DNA of 64,000 nt from Caballeronia hypogeia (lineage in GTDB: Bacteria; Pseudomonadota; Gammaproteobacteria; Burkholderiales; Burkholderiaceae), in assembly GCF_001544875.2 (NCBI RefSeq), contig NZ_FCOA02000016.1:108631-172630 (forward strand), given 5' to 3'. Below, one piece after another: positions 7,558 through 16,985 of the stretch; position 1 is the stretch's first letter, and every line of letters starts with the position of its first letter. The notes below the pieces were generated by a model, which was given only the letters and a program-made list of their open reading frames with translations, searched no databases and was not told where the DNA came from. Position numbers and translations under genes: made by a program.

Positions 7558-10257
7558 TCAGGCCACGAAGCGGCAATGCGAAGCGGCCGTGCGCGTGTCC
7601 ATGTTGCGGCCGCGGTTGAGGTGATCGTCGATTTCGGCGGCGCAACCGAGCATGCGCGGATACAGAAAGATCGTGAAAGCCGCGGTTTCGAGATCGGCCT
7701 CGCTGAATTCCCCGCGTTTGAGCGGCTGCCAAAGCATCTTCAGCAGCAGCGCGGCGATCACCGCATCGACATTGACGCAGTAGACGTTGCGCGACACGCC
7801 CGCGTCGAACAATGCCTGCACCAGCGCACGGTAGTACGCATGAAACGCGTTGTACTCGCCGCGCGACTCATAAAGCCCGGCGATGAACACCTCGCGCGGG
7901 TCGTGATTCACCGGCTTGTCCTTGAACACCGGATGATTCACGCCCGGCAGCTTGGCGATGTCGAGGCTGCCAGCATGCTTCTGACGAGCCTTGTACTGCG
8001 CGTAGTGCTCGACGGACTGGCGCGCGAGCGCTTCGAGGTCCACGCCGTGATGCGCGTCGGCGGGATCGTCGAGGCCGCTGTCGCGAAACGCGTCATTGAG
8101 AAACGCGATACCTTCGTAGCCGTTGCCGCCGTGCGTATAGCCCGTGTGTGCGAGAAAGCCCGTCAACGCCTTGTTCAGTTGCACGCGCTCGGGAGATTCG
8201 GGGCCGTCGGCGGAGACCGCGCCCTTCGCGCCCTGTGCGGAGATCGCCCCCGGCCCGTTCGTGAGCAGCAATCCGGTCAGCGTCCTGAACGCGAACAGGT
8301 CATCGGCGGACGGTTTCAGACCGAGCAGCGCCGCGAACGCCACTTCCGTCAGCGAGCGCTCGCCGAGCAATGCCTCGGTGGAAACGTCGCAGAAGCTGTC
8401 GGGATGATGACGCGATGCGTCCGCCGACGCGCCGATCAGCGTGCCGAAGAGCATCGTCCACCAGGGCAGGCTCTCCGCTGTCAGACGCGAGATGCGTTTG
8501 CGCCGGAGCGGGCCCCAGGCCAGTGTCGTCGTGATGGCGGCGAGCACGGCGTGCGCGCGCGGATGGCCCGGGCCGTTGACAAGCCACCGCACGAATGCCG
8601 AACTCACACCGCGTGCGGCGAGACCGGCGAGCATGGCATCCGCCTTTGGGTCGGGCTCGTCGGAGAAGAGGGCCGCGCTGCCTTCGGTGTCGATCGCGTC
8701 GATGTCGAAATCGCGATCGAACGCGTCCACGAGTTGCGCTGCCGCGAAGCGGTCGATCATCAGCCTGGCGGCCTCGCGCGCCGCCCGCTGACGATTCGGC
8801 CCGATGATCGCAGCGGCGGCGGCGAGCACCGCGTTGGGCGCATTGCCCGCCTCGCGCGACGCCTGCGCCGCCGCCAGTTCAGGCGTGCCGTGCAGGTTCA
8901 CCGCCGCGCCGATCGCGACGCCGATCAGCTTCTCGTCGTTTGCACCGCCGAACTCGTGCAGCAGCGCGAGGCACACGTTCGCTTCGAAGGAATGCGTCGC
9001 CGCTTCGAGCATCGATACGCCGTGCAGGCTGCTGACCTGTGTCTTCGCATCCATCTGCGAGGCGCCCGAGGCGTCTTTCAACGGCTGACGCGGCAGGATC
9101 GCGCCGATCTGGTCATTCACGCGGGCGACTTGCTCGTCATACGGCGCTACGGCTTTGACGACTGCGAGCGCCAGATCGTCGGGCAGCCCGAGCCCCTGAT
9201 CCGAGCCGAACCACGGCTTGAGCGCGAGGCTGCCTTCGGGCTCGAAGTCGGGCATCGTCGCGTTTGCGCGCATCACCGCCGTGAGTGCGGCGGGAATATG
9301 CGCGATGTTCGTCACGACTGCGCCTTTCGCCGAGCAGCACGGATCGTCGGGCGTGAAGAGCCGCTCCACGCCGAATTTCTCCATGAACCAGCGCTCCTTC
9401 GCGCGCGCATCGTCGGCGCCGCCCGCCATCGCGCCCGCATGTCCCACTGCTCGCGTGAGACGGCTCTTCCAGCGGCCCACTACGCACGCGACCACGGGTT
9501 TCGTGAAGTCCGCGTCGGCCTCGTAGTATCCGCCGGGCTCGCAGTACAGCACGGCGGCCTTGCTGCGCGCGTCGTTGGCGAGGGCGAAGGCGAACTCCGG
9601 CGCGGCATAGTGGATATAGACATCCTTGCCGCTGGAAATGACCGTCGAGGTGCCCCAGCCGCTCATGCGCAGGTACTGCGCGATCGTGGTGCTGAAGCCG
9701 CCCGAATTGGAGAAGATCGCGATCGATCCCTGGCGCAAGGTCGCGCCCGGATCGTCGCCGCCGAGCGCGCCGCCGATGCGCACGCGCTGCCACGAGTCCG
9801 CGACGCCCAGCCCGTTCGCGCCGAAGATGTCGATGCCCGCCTGCTGTCCCATTGCGCGGATCTCACGAGCGTCGTGCACGGCGATCTTCTCCGTGATGAT
9901 GAAGATCTTGCGCAAATCCGGATTCACGCGGATCAGTTCGGCCACGCCGTCGCGCGCGGCCGATGGCGGCAGATACACGACGCCGCAGTTGAACCGATGG
10001 CCGGCTTCCAGACCCTCGCGCACGTTGTTGAAGACGGGAATGTCGCCTGCGGGCGTCGCGAGCGCCTGTCCGCCTTTGCCGGGCGCGGTGCCGAACACGA
10101 TATTCGCGCCCGAGAATGCATGACTCACCGGCGTCACGTCCGATGACTCCCCGCCGAGGATGTTGAGCACACAGACGCGATCTTCACGCGTGGCGATGTG
10201 CGCAAGCGACTGGGTTCCGACGAAGTATTTGAAGCGACCGTTGCCTTGCTTGTTCAT
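7558..10257 (-). CDS. ATP-citrate lyase-like large subunit (CoA ligase alpha + citrate synthase-like domains)
   Basis: An 899-residue protein. Residues 1 to about 385 resemble the alpha subunit of succinyl-CoA synthetase: NSGGFSTTIAQYL nucleotide/CoA region and the phospho-histidine motif RAVGHAGAMAGG with His273. Residues from about 545 to 899 resemble citrate synthase: THGGNGYEG (His709), GVNHPVFKDKPVNHDPRE (His775) and NVDAV (Asp831) match its catalytic His-His-Asp set. This is the architecture of the ATP-citrate lyase alpha subunit, but roughly 290 residues longer, with an unassigned stretch at about 385-545. GAGGAG precedes ATG 10257, which lies 11 bases after the ATP-grasp partner; an open frame continuing upstream runs through the partner and is not coding. 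Likely reaction: ATP- and CoA-dependent cleavage of citrate or a close relative. Confidence 0.85.
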   Translation of the reverse strand: MNKQGNGRFKYFVGTQSLAHIATREDRVCVLNILGGESSDVTPVSHAFSGANIVFGTAPGKGGQALATPAGDIPVFNNVREGLEAGHRFNCGVVYLPPSAARDGVAELIRVNPDLRKIFIITEKIAVHDAREIRAMGQQAGIDIFGANGLGVADSWQRVRIGGALGGDDPGATLRQGSIAIFSNSGGFSTTIAQYLRMSGWGTSTVISSGKDVYIHYAAPEFAFALANDARSKAAVLYCEPGGYYEADADFTKPVVACVVGRWKSRLTRAVGHAGAMAGGADDARAKERWFMEKFGVERLFTPDDPCCSAKGAVVTNIAHIPAALTAVMRANATMPDFEPEGSLALKPWFGSDQGLGLPDDLALAVVKAVAPYDEQVARVNDQIGAILPRQPLKDASGASQMDAKTQVSSLHGVSMLEAATHSFEANVCLALLHEFGGANDEKLIGVAIGAAVNLHGTPELAAAQASREAGNAPNAVLAAAAAIIGPNRQRAAREAARLMIDRFAAAQLVDAFDRDFDIDAIDTEGSAALFSDEPDPKADAMLAGLAARGVSSAFVRWLVNGPGHPRAHAVLAAITTTLAWGPLRRKRISRLTAESLPWWTMLFGTLIGASADASRHHPDSFCDVSTEALLGERSLTEVAFAALLGLKPSADDLFAFRTLTGLLLTNGPGAISAQGAKGAVSADGPESPERVQLNKALTGFLAHTGYTHGGNGYEGIAFLNDAFRDSGLDDPADAHHGVDLEALARQSVEHYAQYKARQKHAGSLDIAKLPGVNHPVFKDKPVNHDPREVFIAGLYESRGEYNAFHAYYRALVQALFDAGVSRNVYCVNVDAVIAALLLKMLWQPLKRGEFSEADLETAAFTIFLYPRMLGCAAEIDDHLNRGRNMDTRTAASHCRFVA

Positions 10258-10268
10258 GTTCGATCTCC

Positions 10269-11567
10269 TCAGGCAATTGCCGTTTGCGATTGAACGTCGC
10301 GCGCGCCGATGCGCGCCGCGACCTGCGCGCGGCCGCCGGACTGCATCCACGAGTCGGCGCGGCGCGCGTACTGGATCACTTCGCTGATGTCGGAATCGAA
10401 GCCGAACAGGCGATAGGGCAGGCCGAGCGCATCGCAGGTGTCGCGTAGTGCGGACATGCCCCGCACGAGATTCGGGCCGCCGCGCCCGAGGACGACATAG
10501 AGCGGCGTCGGACCGTGCTCGCTGAAGTGCTCGCGCAGCGCATCGGCCATCGCGCGCAGGGTTTCGTAGATGTCGGTGTTGTTGGACTTGCCGCCGATGA
10601 TGAACAGGACATTGGACTGCTTCAGCCAGTGCCGGAAGCAGATGCGCGCGACTTCCTTCATCTTCTCGTAGGGAGGATTGCCGCCGAAGTCCGACGAGAT
10701 GATGGCCGCGTCGCCCAGCATTTCCGTGACGAGGGAATTCGCGCCGCCGCCGAAGGTGGGCGCGAGGATGGTGCCGCGCTCGTTGATCACGTACACGTCG
10801 CTTTGTCCCTGATGCGTGCGCAATTGATTGATCTCCTGCTCGAAATCCGAGTAATCGGCGGCGAACAGATGCGCAGGCAAGCCGAGCCGCGAGAAACGCG
10901 GATCGTCGCGATCGAATCCGCACTTGAAGTCGCACGCCACGGGCGTGAGGCGTCCCTTCTTGTCCTCGCGCATGCGGATTGGATTGAGTTCGAGCGTCGT
11001 CATGCCGAAGTCGTGGAAGAGCTCCCAGAGCTTCGGCAACTGCTGCACGAGCGGCGAGATGATTTCACGCGGGGCGCCGATTTCGCTCAGCGCATTCGCG
11101 ACGACGAATGCCTTCAATCCGGTCAGCGCATCGAATGGCACCATCGCGACGTGCTTCGGATCGACTTCCTCGATATCCATGCCGCCCATATGCGAAAGCG
11201 TCATCGTCGGCGCGCGAAAACGCGTGGAATCGGTGATCGAGAAATAGACTTCGTGCGTTGCCGGCACGCCTGCTTCGAACGTCACGCCGTTTGCTTTCGC
11301 CTTCAGGTGGCCCACTGCGTGTTCGGCGAAATACAGTCGCTCTTTTTCCGAGAGTGCTGTCTTGAGATCGGTCGCGCGGCCGAGCAGGCCGGCTTTGCCC
11401 TTTTTGCCCACGCCGCCCTTGAATACCGGCTTGATGAATATCTGGCCGTGTCGGTCGATAAGCGATTTGATCTCTTCTTCGCTCGCGCCGGGGCCCAGCA
11501 CTTCGCTGGACGGAAAGCCGACAAATTGCAACAGGCGGGAGCCGTGCAACATTCCGGTGATCTGCAT
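10269..11567 (-). CDS. ATP-citrate lyase-like small subunit (ATP-grasp CoA ligase beta)
   Basis: A 432-residue protein with the ATP-grasp and CoA-ligase beta fold of SucC and ATP-citrate lyase beta subunits. Visible are IFIKPVFKGGVGKKGKAGL in the ATP-grasp domain, the metal-binding region TTLELNPIRM, and the C-terminal flavodoxin-like CoA-ligase domain with PTFGGGANSLVTEMLGD, DFGGNPPYEKM and FIIGGKSNNTDIYETL. The start ATG has AGGAGA at good spacing. The large-subunit gene follows after 11 bases, so the two form an operon and presumably a hetero-oligomer. The 54-base element shared with the citrate-type MFS gene lies about 290 bases upstream. Confidence 0.87.
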   Translation of the reverse strand: MQITGMLHGSRLLQFVGFPSSEVLGPGASEEEIKSLIDRHGQIFIKPVFKGGVGKKGKAGLLGRATDLKTALSEKERLYFAEHAVGHLKAKANGVTFEAGVPATHEVYFSITDSTRFRAPTMTLSHMGGMDIEEVDPKHVAMVPFDALTGLKAFVVANALSEIGAPREIISPLVQQLPKLWELFHDFGMTTLELNPIRMREDKKGRLTPVACDFKCGFDRDDPRFSRLGLPAHLFAADYSDFEQEINQLRTHQGQSDVYVINERGTILAPTFGGGANSLVTEMLGDAAIISSDFGGNPPYEKMKEVARICFRHWLKQSNVLFIIGGKSNNTDIYETLRAMADALREHFSEHGPTPLYVVLGRGGPNLVRGMSALRDTCDALGLPYRLFGFDSDISEVIQYARRADSWMQSGGRAQVAARIGARDVQSQTAIA

Positions 11568-12036
11568 GTGAGTGTCTCCTGAATTTCAAGGCAATGACGA
11601 ATGAAGCAAGTACTGGGTATTCGTTTGGCTCGCTTTGGCGGACGCGAGAAGCGCCGCTGCCGTGGACACGCCCGAAGGCGGTGGCAGGATTCACATGGCG
11701 AGAAGGGTCAGGCGAGACGCGTCGGCGACGGCAGGCGGCGCCCGTGATCGGGCTGGCACTGGAATGCAGCGAAACGCTGCTCTGCGTCTCGCGCCTGTCT
11801 CCGTATTCTGTCGATGCGTTTCATGAACGTCTTGAGGATCGATGTTTGCTCAAGTCGACTGAAACGAGAAGTGCAATTTTTCGAAGCATTGATGTTGATT
11901 GGTTATCAATGCATTAGGCACGTGGCGCGATCAAGGGCGGCCTCCGAACGACAGCTGGCTGATGTTCAAGAAGTGCGACGACTCGACCGGAAAGCGATGG
12001 CTGCAATCCGCGAGGGCATCACAGGAGGCTTGCAGT
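11568..12036. other. Long leader/promoter region of the lyase operon
   Basis: About 470 bases without a credible gene. The ribosome site and conserved leader at 11571-11584 and the regulatory element at 11859-11912 are the recognisable parts. The distance from operator to start codon is over 280 bases, much longer than for the MFS copy, so a long 5' leader is implied. Confidence 0.55.
11859..11912 (-). promoter_or_regulatory. LysR-type operator/promoter element, copy B
   Basis: Second copy of the element at 7458-7511. The inverted repeat at 11886-11912 has arms GCATTGAT and ATCAATGC around an 11-base centre. The outer two bases differ from copy A (GC instead of CG) but change on both arms together, so the dyad stays perfect. 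It lies upstream of the lyase operon. Confidence 0.75.
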
Positions 12037-12732
12037 TCAACCCGCCTCGGCCTGCTCGCAGATATGCCCTGGCGTCCAGTCTTCGGCAGGCAATCCGTGC
12101 GGCATTGTGGCGTCCATCAGGATCAGCACGAGCCAGTGGCCCTGTTCCTTGCCGATGCCCGTGAGAAGCATCGGTTCTCCTGGAGGGACGATTACAGGAG
12201 GGGCGCCCGGTCGCCCGATTTGTTTGCCCTGCGGCGTCTCAAGACATTGAGCCCCTGAGAGAACGAACCAGGCTTCGGTGCCCGGATGCCGATGAACCGT
12301 CGACTGCATACCCGGTTTGAAATTGCCCTCCATATACGTTGCCATGAAGCTTTTCGCCACGGGAAGCGTCAACGGGCCCACGCTGGCGATATGTTTTCCG
12401 GAAGACGATCGCCAGGCCTTCCCCGCAATTGTGAAAAGCCAAACCTGCCCGAGGATTTCGACGACCGTTCCGTTCGTCTGCAGCGCCGCTTCGGCTTTCG
12501 TGCGATTCGGAAAGCGGTCGATATGCCAGAACAATGGTTCCCGTGGCAGGCCTTGAAGGTGTTGTTCGGCGTGGACGAAGCAGCCATATTCGGTGCTTCT
12601 TTCGGAAACGGGTATGCATGCGCCGCCCGTCTGGGCAAACGAAACAGATGGCATCCCGAGAAACATGAATCCGGTGACAGCGGTTGCGGCCGCGAAACCG
12701 GACGCGCTTGCACTCGACCAGGATAGCTTCAT
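12037..12732 (-). CDS. Secreted cupin-domain protein
   Basis: A 231-residue protein with an N-terminal signal peptide (hydrophobic core about residues 10-28, ending near SVSFAQ). The C-terminal half is a cupin barrel: residues around STVHRHPGTEAWFVLSGA give the His-x-His and Glu metal ligands, followed by GAPPVIVPPGEPM. The N-terminal half is unassigned. ATG 12732 has GGAG about six bases upstream; two further in-frame ATGs upstream lack a ribosome site and would bury the signal peptide. It lies 52 bases after the DUF2127 gene and may be co-transcribed with it. Enzymatic role unknown. Confidence 0.78.
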   Translation of the reverse strand: MKLSWSSASASGFAAATAVTGFMFLGMPSVSFAQTGGACIPVSERSTEYGCFVHAEQHLQGLPREPLFWHIDRFPNRTKAEAALQTNGTVVEILGQVWLFTIAGKAWRSSSGKHIASVGPLTLPVAKSFMATYMEGNFKPGMQSTVHRHPGTEAWFVLSGAQCLETPQGKQIGRPGAPPVIVPPGEPMLLTGIGKEQGHWLVLILMDATMPHGLPAEDWTPGHICEQAEAG

Positions 12733-12784
12733 GGCAGTCTCCATTGTTTTTTCGTGATGTTGTTTCCAATGATAGACGTCTTGC

Positions 12785-13261
12785 TTATTGCCCTCGAAGC
12801 TCTCGATACTCATGCCATGTCAGCGCGATGATGACGAGATCCAGTCCGGTTATGAAAATCAGCCATGGCGAATGAGTCATGGTGTATCGATAAGACTGGT
12901 AGGCGACGAATAAGGTGAAGATTGCGATTGCTACGGGAAAGTACCAAACCTTCTTACGTAGCAAACCAACGATCAGCCACAATTTGAGGGTTCCGTGACC
13001 TAGCAGATAAATGGCCGCGAATTTCTGTGTGCCGATGGAAAGGTGCTGCACGGTATGAAAGAGAAAGCCTGCGAGGAGACCATGCTGGCCTTCGCCGAAA
13101 TCATCGTCGGTAACCCAGACGACGAACGCGAGCAGACCGTCGCGCGACACGACCAACGTCGCGACGCCGGCGATCACTTCTGGAATGGCAAGAAGCGCCT
13201 TGCACCAGAGGCCAAAGATGAAAACGAGGTGCAGTCGCTTCTGCGCGAGGAATGCTGTCAT
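12785..13261 (-). CDS. DUF2127 family integral membrane protein
   Basis: A 158-residue membrane protein with four predicted segments. It matches the DUF2127 pattern: an N-terminal HLVFIFGLWCKALLAIPEVI helix, the AIYLLGHGTLKLWLIVGLL motif with a conserved His-Gly in the membrane, a YQSYRY segment and a C-terminal LDLVIIALTWHEYR helix. Function of the family is not established. The ribosome site before the ATG is weak. It precedes the secreted cupin gene on the same strand. Confidence 0.75.
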   Translation of the reverse strand: MTAFLAQKRLHLVFIFGLWCKALLAIPEVIAGVATLVVSRDGLLAFVVWVTDDDFGEGQHGLLAGFLFHTVQHLSIGTQKFAAIYLLGHGTLKLWLIVGLLRKKVWYFPVAIAIFTLFVAYQSYRYTMTHSPWLIFITGLDLVIIALTWHEYRELRGQ

Positions 13262-13449
13262 CGGAACGAGCGCTGATTGCGAGGCCGCTGCCTCCTGCGC
13301 GGTCGTCGGAACGAAAAATGCTAGGAGGTAGGTTGGCTGCGCATCGGACTCCTGGCGCCAGTTGGGATCCGCCGCGCCGCTATCGATGCTTGTTCAAGCA
13401 TTCCTCATGCCGGCGCCACATCGCGCGGCCGTTTCGAAGAGGCACGGAC

Positions 13450-15618
13450 ATGTCGCTCGAGGTGAAGATCGGTCCGCCGCAGCTTGCCATCCACCAGGGG
13501 CACACGGTTTTCCTGACGGAACTCGATGGGCAGATCACCAGCGGGTCGCAGAAGGGCCTTTACTTCCACGACACGCGCCTGATCAGCAACTGGACGATCT
13601 TCGCCAACGGCGAGCCGTGGGAATTGCTGAGTTCCGGCGCGCTACGCTCCTTCGCGACGAAAATCTTTCTCGCGAATCGCGCGCTCGACAGCGAGGACGG
13701 GCCGATCGATGCACATACGATCAGCCTGACGCTGACGCGTAACGTAGGCGGCGGCATCCACGAGGACGTGGACATCGTCAATCACGGCCTGTGCGCCGTG
13801 TCGTTCAACCTCGAAATCGCGGTGCGCAGCGACTTCGCCGACATATTCGAAGTCAAGGCCGGGAACGTCGTTCGTCGCGGCCGTGTGGTCACGACATGGA
13901 ACGAGCGCCAGCAACGGCTCGTCACTACGTACCGGAATCAGCACTTTCGCCGCGGCATCCGTATGTGCGTCCACAACAGCGACGCCCGCGCCAGTTACGC
14001 GAACGGCCGCATCACGTTTGCGGTCAGCCTGCAGCCTGGGGGCCGTTGGCATGGCTGCCTGAAATACGATCTCGACGACAACGGCAGGATTGCGCATGCG
14101 CCGCAGACATGCGGCGCGGGAAACGATGCCTCACCGGAAGGAAAGCGTCTCGCCCAATGGCAGCGTGCGATCCCATCGCTCGAGTGCAGTAACGAAACGT
14201 TCAGGCGTCTTTTCCGGCAGGCGACCGACGACGTCGCTGCATTGCGGGTGCCGGAACACGAAGACGGCCGTCGCCAACTGGTGCCGGCAGCCGGACTGCC
14301 GTGGTTCGTCGCGTTGTTCGGGCGTGACAGCCTGATCACATCGTTGCAGACATCGCTTGTTTATTCGGGATTCGCGCGCGGGTCGCTGGCGACGCTCGGC
14401 GCGCGACAGGCCGTCGAACGCGACGACTTCCGCGACGCCGAGCCGGGCAAGATCATGCACGAGTTGCGCCGGGGCGAGCTCGCGCAACTCGGGCTCATTC
14501 CTCACACGCCGTACTATGGAACCGCGGACGCAACGCTCTTGTATCTGATCGTGCTGCATGCGGCCTGGTGCTGCACCGGAGACCGCGAGCTGATCATGCG
14601 TCATTTGCCCAACGCGGAGCGGTGTCTGAAGTGGATCGACCGTTACGGCGATCGTGATGGCGACGGCTTCCAGGAATACGAAACGCGGTCGTCGGACGGT
14701 CTGCGAAACCAAGGCTGGAAAGATGCCGGCGATGCGCTCGTCTACCCGGACGGCGCGCTCGTCGAGGGGCCGACGGCGCTTTGCGAGCTGCAAGGCTATG
14801 TTTATGACGCATGGCTTCGCATGGCGGCAATCTATGACATGCTCGACCAGAAGCGCCGCGCATCCCGCCTTCGTGCGAAGGCAGTTGAGCTGTTCGAGCG
14901 ATTCAATGACGTGTTTTGGGATGAGCACGCCGGTTTCTATGCGTTCTGTCTCGACGGCGGTAAGCAGCGTGTGATGAGCATCGCGTCGAACGCGGGCCAC
15001 TGCCTTTGGTCGGGAATCGTTCCCCCGGAGCGTGCCAGCCGCGTGGTGCACAGGCTGATGGAACCCGACATGCGCAGCGGTTGGGGAATTCGCACGCTGT
15101 CCTCGAAGCATCCCGCCTTCAATCCGCATTCCTATCAGAATGGCGCCGTCTGGCCGCATGACAACGGACTCATCGTGGAAGGATTCAAGCGTTACGGTTT
15201 TGCCGATGAAGCGGGCTGCATCGCGAAAGAGATATGCGATGCAGGCGCCTTCTTCGCGCTGAATCAGTTGCCTGAACTCTACGCGGGGCTGCAGCGCACG
15301 GACGCTAGCTTTCCCGTGCAGCACATCGGTGCGAATGTGCCGCAAGCATGGGCGGCGGGATCGATTTTTTCGTTCTTATACGCAATCCTCGGCCTTCAAC
15401 CCGACGCGCCGGCGAAGCGGTTATACGTAGACCCTGTCCTGCCGCCGTGGATCGACACGCTGACCTTGCGAAACCTAAGGCTTGGCGAACAGCGTTTCGA
15501 CATTCGCTTCACGCGAGCGAACGGAAACACCGAATTCGAAGTGCTGAAAGGTGCGCGAAGCAGCGTGATCCGCCGTCCCATGCCGAAATGGCGCAAAGCG
15601 CTCGCGAAGGGCGTTTGA
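13450..15618 (+). CDS. Amylo-alpha-1,6-glucosidase / glycogen debranching-type enzyme
   Basis: A 722-residue two-domain protein. The N-terminal beta-sandwich (about residues 10-200, including GQITSGSQKGLYFHDTRLIS) is the N-terminal glycogen-debranching domain found in bacterial and archaeal homologues. From about residue 280 an (alpha/alpha)6 barrel follows, with PWFVALFGRDSLIT, RSSDGLRNQGWKDAGDAL and NPHSYQNGAVWPHDN holding the conserved acidic and aromatic residues of this GH15-like clade. ATG 13450 has GAGG about seven bases upstream. No glgX or glgP gene adjoins it. In proteobacteria such proteins act on glycogen- or trehalose-related glucans, or on unknown glycosides; the exact substrate is uncertain. 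Confidence 0.88.
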   Translation: MSLEVKIGPPQLAIHQGHTVFLTELDGQITSGSQKGLYFHDTRLISNWTIFANGEPWELLSSGALRSFATKIFLANRALDSEDGPIDAHTISLTLTRNVGGGIHEDVDIVNHGLCAVSFNLEIAVRSDFADIFEVKAGNVVRRGRVVTTWNERQQRLVTTYRNQHFRRGIRMCVHNSDARASYANGRITFAVSLQPGGRWHGCLKYDLDDNGRIAHAPQTCGAGNDASPEGKRLAQWQRAIPSLECSNETFRRLFRQATDDVAALRVPEHEDGRRQLVPAAGLPWFVALFGRDSLITSLQTSLVYSGFARGSLATLGARQAVERDDFRDAEPGKIMHELRRGELAQLGLIPHTPYYGTADATLLYLIVLHAAWCCTGDRELIMRHLPNAERCLKWIDRYGDRDGDGFQEYETRSSDGLRNQGWKDAGDALVYPDGALVEGPTALCELQGYVYDAWLRMAAIYDMLDQKRRASRLRAKAVELFERFNDVFWDEHAGFYAFCLDGGKQRVMSIASNAGHCLWSGIVPPERASRVVHRLMEPDMRSGWGIRTLSSKHPAFNPHSYQNGAVWPHDNGLIVEGFKRYGFADEAGCIAKEICDAGAFFALNQLPELYAGLQRTDASFPVQHIGANVPQAWAAGSIFSFLYAILGLQPDAPAKRLYVDPVLPPWIDTLTLRNLRLGEQRFDIRFTRANGNTEFEVLKGARSSVIRRPMPKWRKALAKGV

Positions 15619-15636
15619 GTTTCGCCGGCTTCCAGA

Positions 15637-16944
15637 TCAGGGAAACAGCGCCGATGCGTCGATATCCGGCATCTTCTCCAGCTCGCCGGAGCGCGTCTCG
15701 CAGGCTTGTCGTATCCGTGATCCTTGCGCGATCCACACGATCAGCGAGATGGCCGCGAGGCTTCCCAGCGCGATGAACGCCACCGTAAAGCCGAACTCGC
15801 GTGCAAGCCATCCGCCCAGCAGCGGACTCAGCGCGCCTCCCGCGGCTTCGATGGTTTGTACCGCACCCTGGCCGAGATTCACGCGCCCGCTGCCGTGCAA
15901 CAGATGCACTACGAGTGCCGGCACGGCGACGCTTCGCAGACCGGAGCCGAGGCCGTCGAACAGTTGCACCGGCAAGATGCCCAGCGGCGTGGTGAGCCAT
16001 GCGGCCGCGAGGCCGCGCAAGGGCAGCATGATGAGCGTCGCGAGGATGATCCACCAGTGACCCCAGCGGCGGATCGCGCGGCTCGAACAGGCCGCCGCGA
16101 TCAGCATGACGATCTGCGAGACGACGATGTTCGCCGCCGTGATCGCGCTTGCGTCGTTACGGTGGGCCGCCGCGAGCGCAAGACTGTAGAGCGGCAGCAT
16201 GGCGGAGTTGCCGAGGCTGAATACGGCGAGCACGAGCGCGAGCACGAGCAACGGCCGGCAGCGCAACAGCACGCGCGTGCTGTCCGCGTGCACCAGCGAC
16301 TGATCCGTGGCGTCGTCATGAGCGAGGCCGCGCGCGTAGTGACGATGCACGGCCTCAGCGGGAATCAGCAGTACCGATACGACGCACGCGACACCGAACG
16401 CCGCCGCGAGTCCGAATACATACCGGATGCCGAACGTCCATCCGAGTACGCCGGAGAGTGCGGCCACAGCGATGTTTCCGGCATGGTTGGCCGCCTGATT
16501 CCGACCGTATTGCCGGTCGAAGTTTTTCCGTCCGGCCATGCCGAGCGTCAGTCCGGTCAATGCGGGACCCATGGCCGAGCCCGCGATCGCCGTCGCGATC
16601 TGCGAAAGCGTGATGGGCCAGAAATGCTGCGACAGACAGATCACGCACGCCGCGACGATCGTGAGCGCATTGGCCCCGACGACCACGGCGCGCCTGTGGT
16701 AGATCGCATCGACGAGCGCGCCGGCGGGCGTCGTCACGAGCATGCCGATGACGCTGCCGATCGTGAGCAGCGTGCCGATCGACCCCGTTGTCCAGCCTTG
16801 CGCCTGCAGATACACGCCCAGAAAAGGGCCTGCGCCTGCTTGCACGTCGGCCGCGAAGAAACTGACTGCCAGTAATGGGAGTGTCGGCTTCACGCGCCCG
16901 ACCCCTTCAATGATCGATGATCGGAACATTCGATCCCCCAGCAA
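15637..16944 (-). CDS. MFS transporter
   Basis: A 435-residue twelve-helix major facilitator. The protein has VSFFAADVQAGAGPFLGVYLQ in helix 1, the loop 2-3 segment PAGALVDAIYHRRA and a FDRQYGRNQAANHAGN stretch in helix 5, features of a drug-efflux-like MFS group common in Burkholderia and rhizobia. It converges on the debranching enzyme gene with 18 bases between stops. Substrate unknown. An in-frame ATG five codons in could be the true start; no strong ribosome site separates the two. Confidence 0.82.
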   Translation of the reverse strand: MLGDRMFRSSIIEGVGRVKPTLPLLAVSFFAADVQAGAGPFLGVYLQAQGWTTGSIGTLLTIGSVIGMLVTTPAGALVDAIYHRRAVVVGANALTIVAACVICLSQHFWPITLSQIATAIAGSAMGPALTGLTLGMAGRKNFDRQYGRNQAANHAGNIAVAALSGVLGWTFGIRYVFGLAAAFGVACVVSVLLIPAEAVHRHYARGLAHDDATDQSLVHADSTRVLLRCRPLLVLALVLAVFSLGNSAMLPLYSLALAAAHRNDASAITAANIVVSQIVMLIAAACSSRAIRRWGHWWIILATLIMLPLRGLAAAWLTTPLGILPVQLFDGLGSGLRSVAVPALVVHLLHGSGRVNLGQGAVQTIEAAGGALSPLLGGWLAREFGFTVAFIALGSLAAISLIVWIAQGSRIRQACETRSGELEKMPDIDASALFP

Positions 16945-16985
16945 TTCGTACGCCGCATCGAGCCGTTACGCGCAGCATCGATACA

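Noticed and set aside
7576..10146. 856-codon plus-strand frame opposite the lyase large subunit
   Set aside because: Antisense shadow; the minus-strand protein has clear catalytic motifs.
10258..10935. N-terminal extension of the lyase large-subunit frame to about 1125 codons
   Set aside because: The frame stays open only because it lies out of frame inside the ATP-grasp gene; ATG 10257 with GAGGAG is the real start.
11594..11917. 107-codon frame in the leader of the lyase operon
   Set aside because: Composition is not protein-like and it overlaps the conserved regulatory element.
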